From contig JBPESP010000004.1 in NCBI GenBank assembly GCA_051710585.1, positions 62,001-126,000 on the forward strand: DNA of 64,000 bases, read 5' to 3'. Both the position numbers and the translations under genes were made by a program. Under the pieces are notes generated by a model. The model saw nothing but the letters and a program-made list of their open reading frames with translations. It was not told the DNA's origin and ran no database searches. The DNA is from JBPESP01 sp051710585. GTDB taxonomy: Bacteria > Pseudomonadota > Gammaproteobacteria > Enterobacterales > Enterobacteriaceae. This document shows positions 1 to 10,526 of the stretch, one piece after another; positions within the stretch are counted from its first letter, which is position 1, and each line of letters begins with the position of its first letter.

Positions 1-1050
1 TTATCTTTGCGTTCTGAAAACATCAATAAACCCTTCACCTTCTTCTTGCAAAGAAGGCTTCTTAATATCTCTAAATATTTTTATTCAGAGAGTTAAAAAC
101 TCATATACCAAGTAGTTTTATAAAGGAATCTTCATTAGGCTTTCTTCGTTATTCGACCGAATATTGCTATTTTAGGTCACTTCATTTTGAATAAATAATG
201 AACCAGAATGGAAGTTAGACTAGAACTAATCAGTTCCTTACATGTAATACTTTACGCTTTTTAAAAAGATAGTTCTTTACCTCTATTCATAGTTGTGTAA
301 TCTTAAAAAAAGATAACCCCATTCAGTTGAATGCCGCTCTAACGCTTCTATGAACTATAAGTTGTTTAACAACATGCAACAAATTTTTGTTTTTTCATCC
401 ATCATATCAAATAAAGAAAATTAGTTATTTTCTTCTAGAAAGATCAAAAAAGAAATTTATTATTCACTTTATTTGTATTAAATTTAAGATATATATATAT
501 TATAAATTACTTACATCTTTAATTTTATTAGTATCATCAAATAATATATAGAAACGAAGTGAATCACCGTGAGCGGCATTATATTAATTATCGCAGCTCC
601 TGCAAAAGAAGAAGATTAACATGCAATATCTTTCCTGCAGCTTTGGAGCTGGTATTCAAGCACGTTAAAAACGCTTTGTATCGTCCTCTATCCTAAAGGT
701 GAACACACTATAACTAGTCTACTATTCACTTTATATATTCTGCTAATATTTTATCAAATCGTTATATTAAGCGATGTTTTGTGATTATGTTTATGACAGC
801 GAGTGAGTTTATTTACTCAAATTTACTTGGTACCTTGCTAGGGCCTTTTGCTAGTCATTAAATTAGCAGACTGCAAATTCACTGTATTTTTAGTGCGTAA
901 ACGTTCAAGTAGTAGGCCTATCGAGTACGATATCGCTTGTTTACCAGCGCGCACGTGATTGCGCGTTGAACTGCGGCACTATAAATTTTCCTTGATAGTA
1001 CAAGCAAAGACAGCTGATGATTCGGTAAAGCGATTAGCTGGCGATCATAG
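1..1050 (+). repeat. Dispersed repeat R, copy R1
   Basis: About 540 bp of very AT-rich leader is followed by gene-like, badly eroded sequence. The leader aligns by eye with 2870-3420 and 25490-26110, and in reverse complement with 29950-30650, 41700-42250 and 56700-57560. Shared landmarks include the run around 80-200 (ttattcagagagtt, then gtagttttataaagga). The gene-like part from about 560 on, with a possible ribosome site and ATG near 605-622, is shared with the minus-strand copies R5 and R6. I could not name the gene. Element ends are approximate; the left end may lie outside the window. Confidence 0.6.
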
Positions 1051-1089
1051 GCCGATGTACCGATGTATAGACCAGTTCTAGCGTAAAAT

Positions 1090-1130
1090 GCAGAACTTCC
1101 ATGATCAGCAGAACTTCCATGATCATGGAA
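1090..1130. repeat. 18-bp tandem duplication ending in a palindrome
   Basis: The unit gcagaacttccatgatca occurs twice head to tail (1090-1107 and 1108-1125). The second unit runs into a perfect 16-bp palindrome, ttccatgatcatggaa (1115-1130). It sits in noncoding DNA and is probably a local slippage product. Confidence 0.8.
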
Positions 1131-1249
1131 GTAGATTGCCTATATGCACATAATTCTCTAGCATAAGAAAATAATCCAGGTAGACAAAGTAGGCCGGCAT
1201 ATTTGTAACTAAAAAAGGTGATTATACAACCTTTCGCGCGCAGCATTTT

Positions 1250-2870
1250 GCTTCTTTCAAGAATATATTATTTCTAATCTAGAGTTCTCATTGTTAGTGA
1301 GAAATAAGCCGCGTTATGGATGCCTGCCGGATAGGATTTATATGGGTGGAAGCAAATGCTGCTATTATCCTAATAAAGCCGCTAGCAAGAGCTAAGTAAC
1401 GTCTTTTTTCATCTTTCTTTATGGGGATAAAGCCCGCTGGTAATAACGGAGTAAATTTTATAAAAATTACTATCGCTAAATTATAGAGCGTGGAAAGAAA
1501 CCGATAGTGTGTACGCCAAGGAGCATAATTTCCGTCAGCACCAGTATCACACCCGCTTTCTTTATCCAATCTATAAAGAAAGGAAAGCCATAGTGACCGC
1601 ACTTAATGAGACGCAAGCAAGGGGGATAGTCTATATCGGCTAATACTAAAACCAAAACAAACAAACCGAGCGGTAGCATACTCGAAGCACACATTGATAG
1701 TAGTGTACTGTGCCGTAAAGTCCAAAGCGTCAATACTAATCCGCTGGTGCAGGCATGACAGATATAGACGCCAAATACCAACGCACTGAGAGTGTATCAG
1801 TAATCCGGCGTCAAACATCATTATAGTCAACTTCAATGAGATGAAGGGTTTGCTATAAATGACGCTAGTGTATAGCTAAATATCATGAATCATAGATTTC
1901 AAAGAAGTTATTACTGATTACTTTGATCACATTAATAAAACTAGCCTGTCTAGCCGATACGCTAGAGGAGTAAATTATATTCTTCCCAGGAAGTGTAATC
2001 TTTTGGTAGCGCTATATGCTGGTTGTCAGATGGTCTAGTTATCCACTCTGTCATTATGTTGAATAATAGGAAGCTTGAAAAAAGGCAGAATATAGAAAAA
2101 TATTCTAAGTTTAGTCAATAAAAACGGTGGTAGTTTTGTGTTCAGCCTATCGCGTCATTAGACTCTTTCTAGCATATCGTTTATGCTTAAATTTTAAGCG
2201 AGGTTAGGCGTTACTATATAATTTCTTCTCCCAGCGTTGTTAAAAATTTTATAACCCGCTGGGGTTATAATGCCCCCAATCCTCTTTGTTAATTTAGATA
2301 ACTTCACACGGGTGAAATATATCGTCCAGTATAGGAACTTATTCCAGTATGAAAGAAAGATTATTTATAAAAGCATTTCTGAGGTTATATTCCTAGGAGC
2401 TAGTTCTAGTTGCCTACTATTGTGGCACCTCCTCTCAGTAAGCACTTCCATCATACCTAGGCACACCGTTTTAGTATGAACTTTGTTGGGATAGTTAAAA
2501 ACAGTAATAGATAAGAGCATTTGGCCAGTTATTATTTTTAGCGGTTAAGGTTAATAATATTAAAATTCTGTAGGTGAAGCCAATGGACGGTTACTGTATT
2601 TTGTTCGACTGGGCGTCGATTAGCGATATCATACAAATGGATCAAGTTTTGCATGTTTCTGTGCACTGACTAGGAGGTACCCTAGGAAAGGCTGTAGGAT
2701 CTATGGTAGCAATTATTTCTGGACTTATCGCACAATTGGCTTATAACAATTTTATATTAAATAAATATTTTACTGTACGCTCTTCAGATACCATCCCCTT
2801 TTACCTTTGTGTAGGTCTATCATACCTTCTTTTCTTCTTTTAGAAATTGGAATAACAGCTTATCTAGGTT
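1250..2870. other. Gene-free decayed stretch between R1 and R2
   Basis: Several open frames of 70 to 100 codons occur on the minus strand around 1290-1840, but none resembles a known protein and they overlap in different frames. I read the stretch as decayed DNA with no supported gene. Confidence 0.5.
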
Positions 2871-3420
2871 ATCTTTAAATCCTGATAATGCAAATACACC
2901 CTTTACCTTTTTTTTACAAAAGAAAAACATTATTAATACCTATGATTTTTATTCAGTGATTTTAAAAATTATATGCAAAGTAGATTTTAAAGGATCCTAT
3001 GTTAGCCTTTTCTTATTAATCAATTAAATTTTACTAGTTAAGACTACTTCTTTTTAGTTTAAATTTAAATTAATAGAAGCTATTTAGGCTTAAAAATATT
3101 CCTTACATGAAATGTTTTACACTACTTTTAGTATACTTCTATACCTCTATTTAAATAATTAAATAATATTAAGAAATATAATATTATTTAATTGCAGACC
3201 CTATAACTCTTCTGTTGACTATATCTTCTTTAAGATATGTAAAATTTAATTTTGATATCCATATCAAAAGAAAAATTAATATTTTCTTTCTCATTTCTTT
3301 TCTATATAACTTTAAATTAAAGATATATATATTATATATATAATATATAGTGATAATAAAAAATTATTATTTACTTTAATTTTATTAATTTTAAGACATC
3401 TTTCCTGCATAGGAAAGGCC
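2870..3420 (+). repeat. Dispersed repeat R, copy R2
   Basis: The leader part of repeat R in the same orientation as R1: compare 2940-3080 (tttttattcagtgattttaa, then gtagattttaaaggatcc and ttaatcaattaaatt) with 75-210 and with 25840-25950. It diverges from R1 near 3400, where R1 enters its gene-like part. No coding function is visible. Confidence 0.6.
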
Positions 3421-3959
3421 CCATGACTTTCTATGCGTATTAAAATTTAGGGTAATCAAATGATAGATTGTTTGCTGGAGCAAACGCACATATGCCGTCA
3501 TGATTAGTTACCTATTGAGGTGGATAATTTAGCGATACCAGTAATAACATGTGGTTCCACCCCTAACTTGCCTAGCGACAAGGGGCTGACAGTATCCTCT
3601 AAAGTCGGCTGAAGCAGCTGGCTTACGTAGTAATTGACGTCGGGCTACGATTACACCTATTGCTTCTATTCCTTTGAATAGGCAGTTTATTATAAGATCG
3701 CGACATTAGCCCGCTTGCTACTCCTGCTCAGAACTAGGCTTTAGTGTATGATAAAGATGCATATCCCCATCTCCGGATAAGAGGGAATGACGATCTGACG
3801 ATCATCCAGTGTAACCTTTGTTTTTTCCAAATAGGTAAAACTAATGTTTTGCTAATCGTTGCGCGAAATAAAGGCTCGCACTATGAAATTAGTTTAGAAA
3901 AGACAAAGTGCATTGAACCGCATAGTTAAGTCTATATTATGTATCATGTGGTTATTGGC

Positions 3960-4430
3960 GAGCCTTCATATTGGGAATCAGCTTCTTTACGATATTTATA
4001 TCGGAAATATAGCTGGTGCTGATGATGGTATTAATTAACTGTTTCAGCTCTTATGAAAGTTTTTAATTTCAAAAGAAAAATTTTCTATCGCACACTACTC
4101 TACTACATAATAGCCGTAGTCCTGCTGCTACAGGTGACTGGAGAAGATCTGATCACCAATACGATACCCAAAGTGTAATAAAAATCCACATATTTGCCTG
4201 GATGGAAATAGTGGAAAATCACTAAAAGACACTCTTGCCAGAAAGTTAAACAAGGACCCCCTGCAAAGGCGTATAGATACCTAAACCGACGACAGCGATA
4301 ATGGCGATGATCGATGCAGTCTTGTTTATACGCTTATCAATTCAGGGCGGCGATCTGCGGGATGAGAAATAGGATAATAATTGCTGTAATAATATTGAGC
4401 GCACAATATATAAATAATTATTAATTAGCT
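3960..4430 (-). pseudogene. mscS: Remnant of mscS (small mechanosensitive channel)
   Basis: Conceptual translation of the minus strand gives broken pieces matching MscS in the right order. Near 4400 is ALNIITAIII (E. coli AVNIVAALAI). Near 4280 is TASIIAIIAVVGLGIYTPLQ (family [20 protein letters not shown], the pore-lining helix). Near 4190 is GKYVDF (GEYVDL). The pieces lie in different frames with stops. In E. coli mscS lies directly downstream of fbaA, as here. Loss of this osmotic safety valve is common in sheltered intracellular bacteria. The neighbouring 3420-3960 contains nothing I can name. Confidence 0.65.
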
Positions 4431-4772
4431 AATTAAATGGATAATTAATTTTATTAATAATTTCTATTCCTATATCTTTCATTTAAGTTTCCTGCTCTGA
4501 TCTATTTCATAGATCTCTCGGTAAGGTCACTGATGACAAAATAGTACTAAACCTATACCGTAACTCCCATGTAGCAATAGCATTGAAAACAAGTGGTAAA
4601 AAGGAGATTCTTCATTTTTATTAATAAATCCTGCGGTTTTATTATCTCTGAGCTTTACTCTAGTTTTACTCTACCTCGACAGAGCGTCAGTTTCAATACA
4701 GGATATAAAACTACACCTTCTATTGTGAATAAGCAAATTTCCGGTAGAAAGCGCGGTATTTGCATCACTCAA

Positions 4773-5849
4773 TTATAGTACGTCGATAGCGTTCAGTTCT
4801 TTAAAGGCTAGTTCCAGCCGCGTCGCCATTGAAACTTGACCAGCGCGGATCCATACACGCGGATCGTAGAACTTCTTGTTGGGTTTATCGGCACCTTCCG
4901 GGTTACCTAGCTGTACTTTTAGGTAACTTTTATTCTCCTGGTAATACTTTAGAATTCCTTCCCAGGTGGCCCACTGAGTATCGGTATCAATATTCATTTT
5001 AATTACACCATAACTGACCGCTTCTCTGATTTCTTCCGGCGTAGAACCTGAACCACCGTGGAAAACTAGATTTAAGGATTTGGCCGGCAAACCAAATTTT
5101 TTTGACAGGTATTTTTGCGAATTATCCAAAATTTTTGGAGTCAATTTCACGTTACCAGGCTTATAAATGCCATGAACGTTACCGAATGCAGCTGCAATGG
5201 TGAAACGCGGGCTGATAGTATGCAGTTTTTCATAGGCATAAGCGACATCTTCTGGCTGGGTATACAGCGCAGAGTTATCTAGATGGCTATTGTCAACCCC
5301 GTCTTCTTCGCCGCCAGTGCACCCTAGCTCGATTTCTAGCGTCATATCTAGCTTGGCCATACGCGTTAGATATTTCGCGCTGATTTCAATATTCTCTTCC
5401 AGAGACTCTTCAGACAAGTCGATCATATGGGATGAAAATAGTGGTTTACCGGTGGTAACATAGTGTTTCTCACCGGCGTCCAGCAATCCATCAAGCCACG
5501 GCAACAGCTTTTTAGCGCAATGGTCGGTATGCAGAATAACGGGAATACCGTAGTATTCAGCTATATGATGCACATGCAGTGCTCCAGATATCGCGCCCAA
5601 GACAGGGGCGGTCTGGCCTTCTGTTTTTAAACCTTTACCCACGATAAAGGCAGCGCCGCTATTGGAAAATTGCACGATAATCGGCGCGCGCACCTTAGCG
5701 GCCGCTTCAAGCGCGGCGTTAATAGAATTAGTGCATACACAATTAACGGCAGGAAGGGCAAAGTTATTTTCTTTTGCAACCGCGAATACTTTTTGAACCT
5801 CATTACCAGTGATGACACCTGCTTTAACAAAATCGAAAATTTTAGACAT
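4773..5849 (-). CDS. fbaA: Fructose-bisphosphate aldolase, class II
   Basis: This 358-residue protein is the full length of the E. coli enzyme. It cleaves fructose 1,6-bisphosphate to dihydroxyacetone phosphate and glyceraldehyde 3-phosphate in cytosolic glycolysis. Class II signatures are intact: LHTDHC at 106-111, whose D109 and H110 are the catalytic and zinc-site residues of the family; a second acidic signature near 174-185 (ELGCTGGEED); and the phosphate-binding GGSGSTPEEI. The ATG start gives the usual family start (MSKIFDFVK). It lies 112 bp downstream of pgk on the same strand, as in E. coli, so co-transcription with pgk is likely. Base composition is clearly less AT-rich than the surrounding DNA, consistent with purifying selection. 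Confidence 0.97.
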   Translation of the reverse strand: MSKIFDFVKAGVITGNEVQKVFAVAKENNFALPAVNCVCTNSINAALEAAAKVRAPIIVQFSNSGAAFIVGKGLKTEGQTAPVLGAISGALHVHHIAEYYGIPVILHTDHCAKKLLPWLDGLLDAGEKHYVTTGKPLFSSHMIDLSEESLEENIEISAKYLTRMAKLDMTLEIELGCTGGEEDGVDNSHLDNSALYTQPEDVAYAYEKLHTISPRFTIAAAFGNVHGIYKPGNVKLTPKILDNSQKYLSKKFGLPAKSLNLVFHGGSGSTPEEIREAVSYGVIKMNIDTDTQWATWEGILKYYQENKSYLKVQLGNPEGADKPNKKFYDPRVWIRAGQVSMATRLELAFKELNAIDVL

Positions 5850-5961
5850 ATTACTTTTTCCTGTTTTATAGCTTTATATAAGAGCTGATATCTAACGCGC
5901 GGGCGCGACTATGTACCAAGGGGCGTGGTGGCAGCAAATGCCGCTAGCATGTCCGCCCTGC

Positions 5962-7134
5962 TTAATACTTATATTGTTTTGCGCATTCCTCAAGCATGAC
6001 CAGTGCTGGAAGTTTCTTGCCTTCGATAAATTCAAGAAAAGCGCCGCCGCCAGTGGAAATATAGGATATTTGATTGGAACTTCCAAACAGGTTAATGGCT
6101 GCCAGAGTATCCCCACCACCGGCGATAGAGAATGCTGCGCTATCAACTATAGCGCGGGTTACCCCTTCGGTACCTTTACGGAAATTAGTAAACTCGAATA
6201 CACCGATTGGACCATTCCATAAAATGGTTTTAGCTTTTTTCAAAATTTTCGTCAGACGTGCGGTGGAAACATCACCTAAATCTAGAATCTGTTCATTATC
6301 TTGAATTTCGCTGACAGATTTTAAGGTTGCAGTTGCGGCTTCAGAAAATTCAGTAGCAACCCGAACATCAATTGGTACGAGAATATCGCTGTTTTTCAAT
6401 AAGCGTTTAGCTTCCGGTATTAGGTCGGCTTCGTAGAGCGATTTACCAATATTATACCCCTGCGCCGCAATGAAAGTGTTGGCAATACCACCGCCGACAA
6501 TGAGCTGATCGGCAATTTTCGATAACGAATCCAATACGGTCAGTTTTGTGGAGACTTTTGAACCGCCAATGATTGCTACCATTGGCCGGGTCGGGTTATC
6601 AAGGGCTTTGCTAAGCGTTTCTATCTCATTGAATAACAATAGGCCGGCCACGGCTATAGCCGAGAATTTACCTATGTTGTGAGTGGAGGCTTGGGCGCGA
6701 TGGGCGGTACCAAAGGCATCCATCACAAACACGTCACACAGATCGGCATATTTCTTAGCTAGAGTTTCGTCATCTTTCTTTTCACCCTTGTTGAAACGCA
6801 CGTTTTCTAGAACGACCAGTTCACCCGCAGGAACATCCAACCCATCAAGGTAATCTTTAGCTAGATTCACCGGTATAGAAAGTTTATTTTTAAGATAATC
6901 CACCACTGGCTGCAGAGAAAACGCGGCATTATACTCCCCTTCCGTCGGGCGTCCGAGATGGGAGGTCACCATGACGCGCGCACGCTGTTTCAGCGCAGCT
7001 TCGATGGTAGGTAAAGAGGCGCGAATACGTGTATCAGACGTCACTTTCCCGTTTTTAACCGGCACGTTCATATCGGAACGGATAAATACACGTTTAAAAG
7101 CTATATCTAAATCGGTCATCTTTATTACAGCCAT
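5962..7134 (-). CDS. pgk: Phosphoglycerate kinase
   Basis: A 390-residue protein, close to the 387 of E. coli. It transfers phosphate from 1,3-bisphosphoglycerate to ADP, the first ATP-yielding step of lower glycolysis. The N-terminal substrate domain carries RSDMNVPVKNG near residue 18 and HLGRPTEGE near 59. The nucleotide domain carries the hinge and P-loop-like GGSKVSTKL and the C-terminal GGGDTLAAI. The start MAVIKMTDL matches the family. It is the upstream partner of fbaA. In E. coli, epd precedes pgk; here only an epd remnant lies about 1 kb upstream, so pgk probably uses its own promoter in 7135-7300, though none is convincing by eye. Confidence 0.97.
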   Translation of the reverse strand: MAVIKMTDLDIAFKRVFIRSDMNVPVKNGKVTSDTRIRASLPTIEAALKQRARVMVTSHLGRPTEGEYNAAFSLQPVVDYLKNKLSIPVNLAKDYLDGLDVPAGELVVLENVRFNKGEKKDDETLAKKYADLCDVFVMDAFGTAHRAQASTHNIGKFSAIAVAGLLLFNEIETLSKALDNPTRPMVAIIGGSKVSTKLTVLDSLSKIADQLIVGGGIANTFIAAQGYNIGKSLYEADLIPEAKRLLKNSDILVPIDVRVATEFSEAATATLKSVSEIQDNEQILDLGDVSTARLTKILKKAKTILWNGPIGVFEFTNFRKGTEGVTRAIVDSAAFSIAGGGDTLAAINLFGSSNQISYISTGGGAFLEFIEGKKLPALVMLEECAKQYKY

Positions 7135-7149
7135 AGTGAATCCTTTTAT

Positions 7150-8120
7150 TTAATGTTTGCGAAATTGCCCAAGCGGGGGAATTTTTTCTTCATACCAGAA
7201 TAGTAGTTGCTTGTGGCCTGTCTACTTTATGCTAATAAGCCAGGCCTAATTCTTTCATATATCAAACCATTAAACTTTATCCTATACTCGCTCACCGCGA
7301 GTGGGAAAAGCATGTCATCTTGAGGAATAATTTTCTATATTTTAACTTAAATCTATAAGTCTACTTATTAAATAAAAATTAAATATATTATCTAATATAT
7401 CTTATGTGAGATAGCTCAGAACAGCATACTCAGCGCTAATGTCTATATTAGCGCTAAAAAAAAAAGGATGGCGCTTGCTATTTTCTTAACCAAAAACTGT
7501 CTAACACCTACTTAACGCTGCCTCTGAATGGATAAAGGAAAACTTGCTAAACCTATACACCCATGTTTTATTGAAATATCCATCAAGCATTATCGTCAGC
7601 TTTCATTAAGTTTCTCGTGTCCATAAGTGGTCAGCTTGATACTATTTGTTGATCCCGATGCTTCAAAATATCAAGAAAACCACCATTTTAACGTATTAAA
7701 ATTACTGAGTCGCTCGGTAGTACTTAGCAATATGTGACGTTATTTAGGAGTAAAAGATTCTTTAGTTATTCTATTGTTATTTTTTTTTGATTATGGGCAG
7801 ACAGTCCTTTTATCGAAGACAACCTGTATGCCCTTAGATCAATTTATGATCTTCTGGAAGAAGATTACTTCTATATGGAAAATCTGTTTACTCCAATCGT
7901 TAATTAGTTGATAGACAGGTAATTTATCAAAAAAGGTTTATCACTATATCGACCATATAGTACTTAAGATTCTCTTTATTTTGGTGATAGTACATTTTTA
8001 CTAAATTTGAGACGATCCCAATAACATTTATTTTTCAGTTTGCAGTAAAATACAGTTTTGCTCTGAAAGAGGAAAAACGTTGCAGGGCAAGATACGCCCT
8101 GCCAGAAAATTGGTAAATAT
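7150..8120. other. Decayed spacer upstream of pgk
   Basis: AT-rich DNA with frequent stops in all frames. By gene order this is where epd, tktA and neighbours once lay, but I find no recognisable protein similarity. Any pgk promoter should be at the left end. Confidence 0.4.
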
Positions 8121-8420
8121 TAGATGATAAATGTAGAAAACTGTTTCATGACAGTGCTCTAGTTTGGTACGATATTGATGATATCCACACCAATGATTTT
8201 CATTATACAACCAGAAATATCGGCTATGATACTCGATCACTGGTTAGGTTATCAATAAAAAGTATGCAGCTGCAATTTATTGAAAAATCCTGCGCACTAC
8301 TGAATTTATAGATGAGATCGCCAAAATTTACAACCTTAAAGTGCTTACGCATATCAAAATTCCGTGATCAACGCTAACCTTTCCAGGCAAGGTTAATGGA
8401 AACTTAGCGTATCGCGGCGA
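8120..8420 (-). pseudogene. epd: Probable remnant of epd (erythrose-4-phosphate dehydrogenase)
   Basis: Minus-strand translation near 8215-8160 reads FWLYNENHWCGYHQYRTKL, which resembles the C-terminal signature of Epd and GAPDH (LVWCDNEWGFANRMLDTTL). The rest is interrupted by stops and shifts. The position, upstream of pgk and downstream of speA, fits E. coli order. Epd makes a pyridoxal phosphate precursor. The match is short, so the call is tentative. Confidence 0.4.
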
Positions 8421-8599
8421 GCCCGTTCCGGTACAGTAAGAGGTGGCCATATCGAACTAAATACTGCTGATGATCCAGCCGACATCTGTGGGAGAGAAGT
8501 TAAATTCTGGCGGTAAACGTAGAAACAAAAAAGCATTTGATACTAGGGAGTTATCGTAACTATGCTCTAAAGTTATCATTTTATTTTTTTACTTAATTT

Positions 8600-9480
8600 T
8601 ATTAATCTTCTAGATGAGTGTAATTATACAGATCCGCCTCAAATTCTTCCCAGAATTCATTTTATAGTACAATATTCAGATAAGTGTCTTTACACCTGCT
8701 TTAGAAACGGATCAGCAACGCATCGGAATCCACTTGTACATAGCAGACAACATACCGGTCAAGGTATATCTTTCATCTAACTCGTGCAATTCCATCCTGT
8801 ATATCCTTGAGCACATACATTATGGCGGATAATTCAGCATCATAAAACAGCATCAGTATAATACTGATGCTACATCATTATTGATATAATGTCAATATTT
8901 AGCATATCGGAGTTGCAAGTAATACCAGTAGCATCTTACGCTCTTCAGGCGGTTTATCCAGAACCCACCCACTATCAACCGAACCGAGAAAATTTGGGAG
9001 ATGAGATCAAAACGTCTAATATCTATTGGAATAGCGAGAAACTCACGTATAACTTATCCGCTAACGCTCCTGCAATTTATTGATAATTGATCGGTAGGCT
9101 TGATAACTTAGGTTGAACTGAGTCTGGATTAAGCGGTAAATGCTGAGAGATATAGCAGCTCCGCCTAAGTACGCTACCTCAGATCTAGGATGGCGTTAGG
9201 TATATTTGGTATAGACATCATATAGATCCATCCAACTATCGTATAACTATTCACGTAACGAATGGCGGCTATATATGGCTCTTGCATCTCCTATTAAGTT
9301 TGACGCAGCCTTTAAGCTTGAAGGGTATCGCTGCCCTTGACGGATACTCTTCACTGCATTCATTATACCTTGCACTGTGATAACATTTCCCCTCACACGG
9401 GATAGTATATGCGCTGTTACAGCCCGCCCGGACTTGTTAATAACTATTGGTGCAGAAATTCGTATTTATTATAGGTGTCG
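8600..9480 (-). pseudogene. speA: Remnant of speA (biosynthetic arginine decarboxylase)
   Basis: Minus-strand fragments follow the C-terminal half of SpeA in order. Near 9420 is SGRAVTAH (identical to the family). Near 9275 is SRHSLREWLYDSWMDLYDVY with stops at the W positions (family RRSLREWLHDSQMDLHDIH). Near 9080 is KLQERMADKLYVSFSLFQ (ELQERMADKMYVNFSLFQ). Near 8640 is EFWEEFEADLYNYTHLED (QFLEEFEAGLYGYTYLED). Multiple stops and frameshifts kill it and the N-terminal half is gone. In E. coli speA lies between epd and metK, as here. The putrescine route from arginine is therefore lost at this locus. Confidence 0.85.
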
Positions 9481-9636
9481 CCGATGCTTAAATGATATTG
9501 TTGACATACTCGTTCCGAGCATAATTAGCTAAGCCATTATATTGAGAATACTGTCTTCATAATATCCTCAAACCGCTGTTATCGAAACGTTTCATATGAA
9601 CTCTTAGTTTATGTAATTTGATATAAAAACACTCCG

Positions 9637-9675
9637 ACTCACGTATCGCTAGAAGCGATACGTGAGTATTTTATA
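9637..9675. terminator. Perfect 14-bp hairpin, terminator-like
   Basis: ACTCACGTATCGCT (9637-9650), loop AGA, then AGCGATACGTGAGT (9654-9667), a perfect 14-bp stem followed on the plus strand by ATTTTAT. On the minus strand a T5 run lies about six bases beyond the stem. The perfection is striking in otherwise decayed DNA. It could be an intrinsic terminator or a fresh template-switch palindrome. No intact gene adjoins it. Confidence 0.6.
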
Positions 9676-9689
9676 ATTGAGAACTAAAA

Positions 9690-10400
9690 TGGAAATATAA
9701 TAATTAGAGGCTCTCCAGAGCCGCCCCCCTGCACACGTAATAGATCGATCAATTTCAGCCTTCTCTGCCTCCGCTGAGTTAGCATTTACGGGAGTCCTGA
9801 AAGGTTAAAACAGGTATGCGCGCCGGGGATGTAGAAGGACATGCAGTTACTCTACCACCTCAAGAAGAGGTGGAATTTCGGAAAGTTTTTTTTAAATCAC
9901 CAGATAGACTATATGATCGATTTTATTCGCTGATAAGCGCCAAACGAACATATTTTCAATTTTTTTGTAGTCTTTACAGATAATCGCTGTACAGGTCATG
10001 CCAGCATGGATGAGAATCTTCATTAGAGCTCTGCCTTGGCATAGGCCTAGCACAATTTGTGAAAGTCCAGATTCGGATAAATACTGATATGGCCTAACAT
10101 AAATCCTTTTTTTTCTAAGGAAAAAACAGTCCGCAACTTGACCTATAAATCAAGTATGAAAGGAAAAAGTTTGCGCTTTTTTTGTTAATTTTTGCGTTAC
10201 CTGATATGTAAGGATTTATGATTTCATATCGCTATAGGGAAAAAAAAGAGAAATAAATTACCTCATGTTACCTTATTGATATTTTTTTATCTTTTGTATA
10301 TTAGGCTAATTTATTACAGCTAAAATTTTTACTATTAAAACAGTACTATATCTTAAAATAATTATACAGAAATAAATATATATACTAATTCAATCTTTTA
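9690..10400. other. Gene-free stretch upstream of metK
   Basis: A moderately GC-rich patch (9715-9870) contains a small stem at 9851-9868 (CCACCTC, loop, GAGGTGG) followed within 25 bases by a T8 run. The rest (10100-10400) is AT-rich and should hold the metK promoter. I cannot name any gene; the N-terminal part of speA would belong here by order but is not recognisable. Confidence 0.4.
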
Positions 10401-10526
10401 TTGCTAAATGATAGTTGATGTGGATATGACATGTATCGTTATCATCAGGGCATGGCGTGAGTGGGTGGCCTCCCCAGCGTTAAGCATAGTCATTTCCAAC
10501 CCGTATCCGAAGGTTAAGAAAGATCA

